Origin: Geobacter sp.
Lineage (GTDB): Bacteria; Desulfobacterota; Desulfuromonadia; Geobacterales; Geobacteraceae
Direction of reading: 5' to 3'
Assembly: GCA_003857395.1 (NCBI GenBank)
Contig: RPRC01000192.1
Coordinates: forward strand, 1 to 12,508
Length of the DNA stretch: 12,508 nucleotides
This document shows positions 7,281-12,508 of the stretch, piece after piece. Below the pieces are notes generated by a model. The model searched no databases. It had not been told where the DNA came from and worked only from the letters and a program-made list of their open reading frames with translations. The position numbers and the translations under genes were made by a program. The number at the start of each line of letters is the position of its first letter. The first letter of the stretch is position 1.

Positions 7281-8522
7281 ATGGAAACTGCCAATAAAAA
7301 AGTATTTTTAGGGCGACAACCGATATTGGATCGCAAACAAAGCATTGTCGGATATGAACTCCTCTTTCGCTCTGCAGACACCCTCCACGCCAATATAGGC
7401 AATTTTACCAATGTCGATTCGTTTGTTATCAGTAATGTTCTTTCGAACTTCGGAATTCATGAGGTGTTGGGGAAGCATAAGGGTTTTATTAATGTGACCG
7501 GAGATCTGCTCATGAGTGATCTGCTGGAAATCCTGCCCCGGGAGAAAACCGTTATCGAGATACTGGAAACTGTCGAATTGTCGGATGCTCTGCTGGAACG
7601 TTGCTGCGAGTTAAAAGAGCGAGGATTCACTCTGGCTCTTGACGATAATTGCTACCACACCGATTACGAGCCGCTTTATGAAATAGTTGATATTGTAAAG
7701 ATTGATGTGCTCCAAACAACTGGCGACGATTTGAAGGAAATGGTTGCTACTTTGAGTAATCGTGGTCTGGCGCTTCTGGCAGAGAAGGTTGAAACCATAG
7801 AACAATATCAACTCTGTTACGATCTTGGTTTTGACCTCTTTCAGGGGTATTACTTTGCGCGACCGTCTGTGCTGAATAAACGGAAGGTTGATGTGTCGGG
7901 AATTGCTCTTCTCAAACTCCTGGAACTCATATGCAGGGATGCAGAAATAGCGGAGATTGAGGAAGCTTTCAAACATAATCCCAATCTTACGTATAATCTT
8001 CTGCGTCTGGTAAATTCAGTCGTTATTGGAATGAAAGAGAAAATTCGAACACTGCGACATGCGCTTGTAGTCCTGGGAATGCAGCAGTTGAAGCGCTGGA
8101 TCCAGTTGGCATTGTTTGCTTCGGACAAGACAAGTGCCGTTGGAAATCCGCTTCTCGAAACCGCTGCGACCCGCGGTCGGTTGATGGAGAATCTGGTCAG
8201 GAAATGGCAGCCTGAACTTCAGGGTCATGACTATTCCGACAGTGCCTTTATGACTGGCGTACTGTCTCTAATCGACGTTCTGTTCGGCGTGCCGATGGAA
8301 GAAATTCTGAATCAGCTTAACCTTGACGAAGAGGTGCGTCTAGCAATCTTGGAGAGGCAAGGTGCTCTCGGAAGCCTGCTTTTGCTAACGGAAAAACTGG
8401 AGAGCATGGATTTTGGCGAAGTAACCCTGCTTCTAAACCAGTACGCTTGCAGCCAGGAGGCTCTCGTAACTGCGCAGCTTGAAGCTATTGACTGGACCAA
8501 TTGTCTGGAAGAGGTTTTTTGA
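7281..8522 (+). CDS. EAL-HDOD signalling protein (YuxH type)
   Basis: This 413-aa cytoplasmic protein has an N-terminal EAL-like c-di-GMP phosphodiesterase domain (about residues 5-200) and a C-terminal HDOD domain (about 207-400). EAL-site equivalents are visible: the EAL signature reads ELL (26-28), Asn71, Glu93, Asp121-Asp122, Lys140 in VKID, Glu168/Glu171 in AEKVET and Gln188 in FQGY. The loop after DD is NCY rather than the usual FG, so catalysis is doubtful; many family members bind or signal without hydrolysis. The HDOD half contains NLLRLVNS and the ALVVLGMQQLKRW helix. I chose ATG 7281 because the family begins with a (V/I)FLGRQPI motif. An upstream ATG at 7221 would add 20 hydrophobic residues without a ribosome-binding site. 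AGAGGAG at 7261-7267 is rather far from the start. It converges on the FlhB-like gene. Confidence 0.88.
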   Translation: METANKKVFLGRQPILDRKQSIVGYELLFRSADTLHANIGNFTNVDSFVISNVLSNFGIHEVLGKHKGFINVTGDLLMSDLLEILPREKTVIEILETVELSDALLERCCELKERGFTLALDDNCYHTDYEPLYEIVDIVKIDVLQTTGDDLKEMVATLSNRGLALLAEKVETIEQYQLCYDLGFDLFQGYYFARPSVLNKRKVDVSGIALLKLLELICRDAEIAEIEEAFKHNPNLTYNLLRLVNSVVIGMKEKIRTLRHALVVLGMQQLKRWIQLALFASDKTSAVGNPLLETAATRGRLMENLVRKWQPELQGHDYSDSAFMTGVLSLIDVLFGVPMEEILNQLNLDEEVRLAILERQGALGSLLLLTEKLESMDFGEVTLLLNQYACSQEALVTAQLEAIDWTNCLEEVF

Positions 8523-8525
8523 TCT

Positions 8526-8834
8526 TTACGGTAGTGTGTCTCCGGGATTCTGGTCGCTTTGCCATCCGGGTGGAACACGGTTTTCCAGCCAGTATATCCA
8601 GGCGAGAAGTTCGGCAACTGCTCTATAGAGTTCTGGCGGGATATGCTGGTCCAGGTCAACCTGCATCAGCAGGTTGACCAATTCCGGCGATTCATGAACA
8701 AAAACAGCGGCATCCCTGGCGTGATCGATAATTGCCTCCGCTACGACACCTCGTCCCTTTGCCACGACCTGAGGCGCATAAAGACCTTCCTTGTAGGAAA
8801 GCGCAACTGCTTTTTTATTGTCCCTATTCTTCAT
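8526..8834 (-). CDS. Stand-alone FlhB/YscU C-terminal-like cytoplasmic protein
   Basis: The 102-aa protein matches only the cytoplasmic tail of the flagellar/type III export gate protein FlhB: KKAVALSY, APQVVAKGRG (20-29), the VAEAIIDHAR helix (31-40), and IPPELYRAVAELLAWIYWL (65-83). In full-length FlhB this part follows four membrane helices and an autocleaving NPTH site. Here there are no membrane segments and no NPTH, and the protein starts about where the cleaved fragment would start. Similar free-standing copies are known (Helicobacter FlhX/HP1575 and Bacillus YlqH type). The ATG lies inside the 3' end of the FliK-like gene (11-base overlap), so the two are very probably translationally coupled. 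A perfect 11-bp hairpin lies within the coding sequence (8654-8679). The role is unknown; a regulator or spare part of export specificity is inferred. Confidence 0.85.
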   Translation of the reverse strand: MKNRDNKKAVALSYKEGLYAPQVVAKGRGVVAEAIIDHARDAAVFVHESPELVNLLMQVDLDQHIPPELYRAVAELLAWIYWLENRVPPGWQSDQNPGDTLP

Positions 8835-9885
8835 CGCGCTGCTCGATTGCCATTGTTATCAAGGTAAGGCCCGAACCTGCCATTCTTTCTTCGAGACATT
8901 TCAGCTCCCGCTGCATTTCATTTTTTGTTGCTATAGAGTTCGTTGTAATCCTACCCGAAATTCCTTCATCGCTGGAAATTAGAGTTGCACTAACCTCGCC
9001 GAGATTTGGCAAGCTAAGGCGAAGCGTTGTCCGCCAGGAACGCTCGGATTCCTGATCACTTCCACTATCCTGTTTCTCCACTTCCCACTTCATTTTCTGG
9101 TCCTGCCACACTGGACCCTGCCAGTGAAAAATGCCGGACAAAAGGGTTTCCACTTGCTCACGCAGAAGTGATGAGTTCAGCGAATCTGAAAGCGCCGTAG
9201 TGTGTTTCCGGATGTCCAACAGTTCGTCGTTCTCCAAGGTCAGAGCTAAAAAACCTTTTTTTCCCGCTACCAGATCGAGTTCTTCGGAGGGGTTTTCGTT
9301 GGCCAGTGACTCATTCCTTTTTTTTGTCATTGATGCAAGTCGTAGACGGGATTCCTTTTGGATGTCTTCAAAAAGTCTTTCGCCCAAAAACCACTGTAAC
9401 AGGTGGGATTCGTAAAAAAGCCCGGAGAAGGACAGGGCATTGCGCAGGGAAGCTGCCAAAGCTAAGGTGTTCACTGGTGGTGACGTGAGAAGTGGTTCTA
9501 ATGATTTTATCGACTGAGTGGAGGTTTGGGCGGCAGTCATTTTGAGTGCCTCTATGATCGAAGCAGCTGTGGGGCTCAGCCTGACTGGCGAGGCATCGCT
9601 GCGGTTGCTTTGCAGGGAGAATTCAGGGCGTGGTTCCCTGGTCCGGAAAGTTAGTGTCAGGTTCGTGCCGGTTTTGGTCGGTTCAGGTAATTCTGTTCGA
9701 TAGATATCGCCAGCTATTTTCACCAGATACACTTTGTCGGATAGCCGGGCCAAGACCTCTCCCTGTATCTCTTGACCCGGAACGAGATTCTGGAGAGACC
9801 CTGAGCGGTTTCCCTGTGTGCCGGTTTCTGCGGATACTTTCGTAACTGAGAGAATGGATCGCCAGTAGTCATTATTGATTCTCAT
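8824..9885 (-). CDS. FliK-like protein with Flg_hook C-terminal domain
   Basis: The 353-aa protein has an N-terminal stretch with a VPGQEIQGEVLARLSDKVYLV segment (about 36-56) that looks like a small beta domain. A long low-complexity and helical middle follows. The C-terminal domain (about 265-345) contains LSLPNLGEVSATLIS and GISGRITTNS, the pattern of the flagellar hook-length control domain (Flg_hook) of FliK. In flagella, FliK-C contacts FlhB-C to switch export substrates. Here the next gene encodes just an FlhB-C domain. ATG at 9885 is chosen because GGAG (complement of 9894-9897) is eight bases upstream; TTG at 9891 would be too close. No other flagellar gene is visible. The weakest part of the call is the exact function: it need not act on hook length. 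Confidence 0.72.
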   Translation of the reverse strand: MRINNDYWRSILSVTKVSAETGTQGNRSGSLQNLVPGQEIQGEVLARLSDKVYLVKIAGDIYRTELPEPTKTGTNLTLTFRTREPRPEFSLQSNRSDASPVRLSPTAASIIEALKMTAAQTSTQSIKSLEPLLTSPPVNTLALAASLRNALSFSGLFYESHLLQWFLGERLFEDIQKESRLRLASMTKKRNESLANENPSEELDLVAGKKGFLALTLENDELLDIRKHTTALSDSLNSSLLREQVETLLSGIFHWQGPVWQDQKMKWEVEKQDSGSDQESERSWRTTLRLSLPNLGEVSATLISSDEGISGRITTNSIATKNEMQRELKCLEERMAGSGLTLITMAIEQRDEE

Positions 9886-9962
9886 TATCAAGGCTCCAAA
9901 GAACGGATTAAAGAGTCAGTCGGAGATTTTGGTAAAGTTTCGTCCCCACAGTCCGATGAGTT

Positions 9963-9990
9963 ATTATAAAGGTCATGATAGAGTATCGAA
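9963..9990 (-). promoter_or_regulatory. Possible promoter of the FliK-like/FlhB-C unit
   Basis: The - strand reads a perfect TATAAT (complement of 9963-9968). The hexamer 16 bases upstream, TTCGAT (complement of 9985-9990), is a poor -35. The predicted transcript would have a leader of about 70 bases before the ATG at 9885. Suggested by the -10 match and position only. Confidence 0.3.
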
Positions 9991-10102
9991 GCCATTTTCT
10001 CCAGAACAATTAGTGTCTCCTGCTGTCAGTAAATAGAATGCGCGGATTGAGGAAAATTCGCGACATGAAATCTCTGTCGAATGCTGGCTTGTTATCAAAT
10101 TA

Positions 10103-10131
10103 TTTTACATCTGGAAACACCGGATGTAAAA
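10103..10131. repeat. Palindrome 1 upstream of the 97-aa gene
   Basis: TTTTACATCTGG (10103-10114) and CCGGATGTAAAA (10120-10131) form a 12-bp inverted repeat with a single T/G mismatch around the loop AAACA. It could be an operator or a hairpin. A second palindrome follows seven bases later and shares the 10-mer ATCTGGAAAC with it. Confidence 0.6.
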
Positions 10132-10137
10132 CTAGCG

Positions 10138-10154
10138 GTTTCCAATCTGGAAAC
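10138..10154. repeat. Palindrome 2 upstream of the 97-aa gene
   Basis: GTTTCCA (10138-10144), ATC and TGGAAAC (10148-10154) make a perfect 7-bp inverted repeat with a 3-base centre, the shape of a homodimeric repressor operator. It ends 31 bases before the ATG at 10186. The 10-mer ATCTGGAAAC at 10145-10154 repeats the one at 10109-10118. Confidence 0.5.
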
Positions 10155-10185
10155 GAGTTAACTTTTGACAGGTAAGGACCTGAAG

Positions 10186-10479
10186 ATGATCGTAAAAAGG
10201 GTACTTTTGAAAAAGATGCTGCAATCCGGTTACGTTGCAGAGTTTAGCCTGGTGAAGCGAGAGGGCCAGTATGAAGCGGCTCTTTATCTCAATGGCAAGT
10301 TTGTCGGAGGGCCGGCGATGCCCCAATTGCTGACCTCGCCGAAAGGTGAACTGACCCACTGGATGGGGAACAGACCCACCGTCGGTCTTACTGAGAGTGA
10401 GGCTGAGCGCATAACCACTGAAGTTGAAAGCGAGAATCAGGTCTTGCATCATCGCGAGAAGAGCGGCTGGGAGGCATAA
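10186..10479 (+). CDS. Conserved-looking hypothetical protein, 97 aa
   Basis: I do not recognise this protein. It has no signal peptide or membrane segment. The N-terminus is basic (VKRVLLKKML), then comes a probable beta-rich core (GYVAEFSLVKREGQYEAALYLNG as strands), a Gly/Pro-rich turn (GGPAMP) and a Trp-containing HWMG segment. It ends in a charged helix (ESEAERITTEVES). The pattern suggests a small soluble beta-fold domain; function is unknown. ATG 10186 is preferred because AAGGA at 10174-10178 is seven bases upstream; a TTG at 10165 in frame would place that site inside the gene. Two palindromes lie just upstream and a palindromic repeat element begins at its stop codon. It is monocistronic as far as seen. 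Confidence 0.65.
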   Translation: MIVKRVLLKKMLQSGYVAEFSLVKREGQYEAALYLNGKFVGGPAMPQLLTSPKGELTHWMGNRPTVGLTESEAERITTEVESENQVLHHREKSGWEA

Positions 10480-10603
10480 TTCCAATTCCATAACAAGGCC
10501 CTCTCTGCGTTGTCTCGTCTTCGGCTGCTCAACGTACTCTTCAGTACGCCTCACAGCCTCAATCCTCGCCGCCTTGAGATCATCCTTGATCTGGAATTGG
10601 CAT
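10479..10603. repeat. Palindromic repeat element with imperfect terminal inverted repeats
   Basis: ATTCCAATTCCA (10479-10490) and TGGAATTGGCAT (10592-10603) are inverted copies matching at 11 of 12 positions. Centred between them is a hairpin with outer stem GGCTG/CAGCC (10523-10527, 10554-10558), a symmetric 5x5 internal loop and inner stem CGTACT/AGTACG (10533-10538, 10543-10548) on a CTTC loop. A further small hairpin AGATCA-TCCT-TGATCT lies at 10577-10592. No protein is encoded. From memory, similar CGTACT...AGTACG palindromes recur in Geobacter-type genomes, so it is probably a dispersed REP- or MITE-like element. It abuts the stop codon of the 97-aa gene and may end its transcript. Confidence 0.6.
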
Positions 10604-10654
10604 AAGTCGCCTTTTTCTGGATTATCCTGAACCCGGTATTTACGAGTTTTCAGG

Positions 10655-10684
10655 TTGTTTTACCATGTTTCTTTGTGCTATTCT
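10655..10684 (+). promoter_or_regulatory. Possible promoter of the response-regulator gene
   Basis: TTGTTT (10655-10660) and TATTCT (10679-10684) lie 18 bases apart, with an extended -10 TG at 10676-10677. Predicted transcription starts near 10691, about 30 bases before the ATG. The -35 is weak. No sigma-54 promoter motif was seen here. Confidence 0.3.
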
Positions 10685-10720
10685 CCACAAACAGAACTGA
10701 GGAGACGCCAAAGAAACCCT

Positions 10721-12175
10721 ATGAAAAGCAAACTTCTTATTCTAGACGATGATGAGTCCATTCTTCAACTTCTGGCTGCTGTTTTTGAAGATGAGGATGT
10801 GGAACTTTTTCTTGAGACAGATAGTGAGGCTGCTGTAAAAAGAGTTCTTACCGATCATCCCAATGTGGCAATTCTCGATATCTGCTTGCCGAAGAAATCC
10901 GGCCTGGAGGTCTTGCGAGAAATAAAGGCTATTGACCCCGGTTTGTCCGTAATTATGACAACCGGTTACAGAACTACCCAAAACGCCATCGAAGCGATGA
11001 AGCATGGGGCTTACGAGTATCTTACCAAACCTTTCGATATCGTGAAGATGAAGGAGGTTTTCCGTAAGGCCTTGGAATGCAATCTCCTGAACCGTAAGGT
11101 TCACTATGCCGAAATTTCTGATCATATCGGTGCTGGTGAACTTGAAGAAGACATAATGATCGGTTCATCACCCCAGATGATTCAGATCTGGAAAATGGTA
11201 GGCAAGGTTGCTGACTCTGATGCAAGTATTCTTATTCAGGGTCCCAGTGGAACCGGCAAGGAACTCCTTGCACGTGCTATTTATAACAATTCAAAGCGCT
11301 GTGATAAAACATTTCTTGCGGTGAACTGCGCGGCGCTTCCTGAAAATCTCCTGGAAAGTGAGCTTTTCGGTCATGAAAAAGGGGCTTTTACCGACGCCCA
11401 TTCCCGCAGGATTGGAAAGTTCGAACAGTGCAACGGTGGGACCATATTCCTCGACGAGATAGGTGAGATGAGTCTGTCGAATCAGGGGAAGCTCCTGAGA
11501 GTTCTGGAAAATCAGGACTTTGAGCGGGTGGGCGGAAATGAAACCATAAAAGTGAATGTTCGGGTAATTGCCGCAACCAATTTCAGCCTGGTCAATGCGG
11601 TAAAAGATAAAAAGTTTCGACTAGACCTTTTTTACCGCTTGCGCGTGGTCTCTTTTTATCTGCCCCCGCTTCATGAGCGTTTGGAGGATCTCCCGCTTTT
11701 GGTTGATCTTTTTGTCAAGAAATATTCACGTCAATATGAAAAGAGGGTAAAAGGTGTCTCGCCGGCAGCAATTGACCTTCTCATGAAGCATCCCTGGGAG
11801 GGGAATATCCGTGAGTTGAAGAATGTTATCAACTCAGTCACTCTGTTTTGTAAAGGTGATGTCCTGCTTCCTGAAGATTTCGATTCCCTTCTCACTGTGA
11901 AAACCGATCTTAAGAAGCCGGAACTTGATCTTGATAATGGCGAAGATGAGTATTTTGCTGCTTTCTGTGCAATGCTTGAACCGGCCTTCTCCGACATTTG
12001 CAGGCGAGAGAATGGAAACGTGTACGAGAAAATAACGAACGGCCTTGAAAAAGCGGTGATCCATCTAGCCTTGAGTCAAAGCAATAAAAATCAGGTAATA
12101 ACTTCGAAATTGCTTGGTATAAGTAGAAATACTCTCAGGGATCGACTTGAAAGATACGCTTTACAGGATGAATGA
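10721..12175 (+). CDS. Sigma-54-dependent response regulator (NtrC family)
   Basis: This 484-aa transcription activator has three parts. The receiver (about 1-120) has an acidic pocket DDDE (9-12), phospho-acceptor Asp53, Thr80/81 and Lys103. The AAA+ sigma-54 interaction domain (about 147-375) has Walker A GPSGTGKE (174-181), Walker B TIFLDEIGEM (241-250), and arginine-rich FRLDLFYRLRV. The Fis-type HTH is at about 445-482 (NQVITSKLLGISRNTLRDRL). The sigma-54 contact loop, normally GAFTGA, reads GAFTDA (221-226). The start is ATG 10721, where the receiver begins; a GAGGAG at 10699-10704 is rather distant (16 bases). The frame extends to TTG 10655 without support. No histidine kinase partner is in the window, so the signal and targets are unknown. 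Confidence 0.93.
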   Translation: MKSKLLILDDDESILQLLAAVFEDEDVELFLETDSEAAVKRVLTDHPNVAILDICLPKKSGLEVLREIKAIDPGLSVIMTTGYRTTQNAIEAMKHGAYEYLTKPFDIVKMKEVFRKALECNLLNRKVHYAEISDHIGAGELEEDIMIGSSPQMIQIWKMVGKVADSDASILIQGPSGTGKELLARAIYNNSKRCDKTFLAVNCAALPENLLESELFGHEKGAFTDAHSRRIGKFEQCNGGTIFLDEIGEMSLSNQGKLLRVLENQDFERVGGNETIKVNVRVIAATNFSLVNAVKDKKFRLDLFYRLRVVSFYLPPLHERLEDLPLLVDLFVKKYSRQYEKRVKGVSPAAIDLLMKHPWEGNIRELKNVINSVTLFCKGDVLLPEDFDSLLTVKTDLKKPELDLDNGEDEYFAAFCAMLEPAFSDICRRENGNVYEKITNGLEKAVIHLALSQSNKNQVITSKLLGISRNTLRDRLERYALQDE

Positions 12176-12508
12176 AAGATAAAACCTGTCACTCCAATCC
12201 AACGTAGTAAAAAGATTTTCTATTGTCATCGTTTGTTTTAAACCGGTTGCTACGTTCGCCCTCCTTATCATTTTATTCGATTGTTCCCCAAGTTTGTTCA
12301 ACCTCTGAGCATGTTTTGCATATTCTGCGTAACATGTTGATATCTCAAGGTAAAGACGCCTGTAGCGCTGGGTGCTGTTCAGTGCCTGCACATTTGTTTA
12401 TGATTAAGAATAACAAATGTGCAAAAACTAACGTATCTAACACCCCGATATAACTCGGTAATTAAGGTATTTAGTGAATGTCATTTTTTTGGCATTCTAG
12501 TTGCTAGA
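12176..12508. other. AT-rich stretch without a convincing gene
   Basis: The last 333 bases follow the response-regulator gene and look AT-richer than the rest. A 76-codon - strand frame (12391 to 12161, GTG start) reads as a helical, basic peptide. It has no ribosome-binding site and runs into the end of the response-regulator gene, so I do not call it. The notable content is the inverted repeat at 12387-12423 and a small hairpin GAATGTCA/TGGCATTC at 12476-12497. Confidence 0.5.
12387..12423. repeat. Perfect 12-bp inverted repeat
   Basis: TGCACATTTGTT (12387-12398) and AACAAATGTGCA (12412-12423) are exact reverse complements around a 13-base AT-rich centre. No T-run follows on the + strand and none follows on the - strand, so it is not a simple terminator. 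An operator, a recombination or insertion-element end, or an RNA hairpin are possible. No function can be assigned. Confidence 0.6.

Larger units (their letters stand above)
9886..10185. other. Divergent intergenic region (300 bp)
   Basis: This stretch lies between the divergently transcribed FliK-like gene (- strand) and the 97-aa gene (+ strand). It holds a consensus -10 on the - strand, two adjacent palindromes near the + strand gene, and no convincing small gene. No clear sigma-54 (GG-N10-GC) site was found by eye. Confidence 0.6.

Noticed and set aside
10132..10554. 140-codon open frame on the - strand
   Set aside because: It starts inside the palindromic repeat, lies antisense to the 97-aa gene with its good ribosome-binding site, and has no family resemblance. 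It is a shadow frame.
10599..10612. Possible sigma-54 promoter (TGGCATAAGTCGCC) before the response regulator
   Set aside because: The GG and GC dinucleotides are 8 rather than 10 bases apart, so it does not fit the -24/-12 spacing.
12161..12391. 76-codon - strand frame reading as a basic helical peptide
   Set aside because: The GTG start lies inside the inverted repeat with no ribosome-binding site, the 3' end overlaps the response-regulator gene, and no family is recognised. It could be a gene remnant but cannot be supported.

Overview
The window looks like a chromosomal segment from a deltaproteobacterium of the Geobacter/Desulfuromonadales type. The evidence is the gene order pheA-tyrA-aroA-cmk-ispH-rpsA-ihfB, the protein sequences themselves, an EAL-HDOD signalling protein and an NtrC-type response regulator. 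Base composition is moderate by eye. Species cannot be named from sequence reading alone.

Region 1 (1-6899, all + strand) is a housekeeping block. It starts with the 3' end of pheA (prephenate dehydratase with ACT domain). Then come tyrA (prephenate dehydrogenase), aroA (EPSP synthase), cmk (CMP kinase, overlapping aroA by one base), ispH (isoprenoid HMBPP reductase), rpsA (six-repeat S1 protein) and ihfB (IHF beta). The first three serve aromatic amino acid synthesis. cmk, rpsA and ihfB form the nucleotide/translation/nucleoid neighbourhood common in proteobacteria. A C/G-rich nested palindrome separates pheA from tyrA, and a plausible sigma-70 promoter lies at the ispH/rpsA junction. A tRNA-Leu(UAA) gene (6968-7054) with a strong intrinsic terminator closes the block.

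Region 2 (7281-9885) is accessory. A + strand EAL-HDOD protein meets, tail to tail with a 3-base gap, a two-gene - strand unit. That unit encodes a FliK-like protein (Flg_hook C-terminal domain) and a 102-aa free-standing FlhB/YscU-type cytoplasmic domain. No other flagellar genes are visible, so this is an orphan pair of two domains that contact each other in the flagellar export switch. It is the most interesting gene-level feature here.

Region 3 (9886-12508) has a divergent intergenic region with two adjacent palindromes sharing a repeated 10-mer, then an unrecognised 97-aa gene. A roughly 125-bp palindromic element with imperfect terminal inverted repeats follows. Next is a complete NtrC-family sigma-54 activator (receiver, AAA+, Fis HTH) whose GAFTGA loop reads GAFTDA. 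The last 333 bases hold no convincing gene but include a perfect 12-bp inverted repeat.

Most of the window is ordinary. I see no defence island, CRISPR array, integrase, transposase or obvious large novel system. The candidates for something undescribed are the orphan FliK/FlhB-C module and the small palindromic elements.
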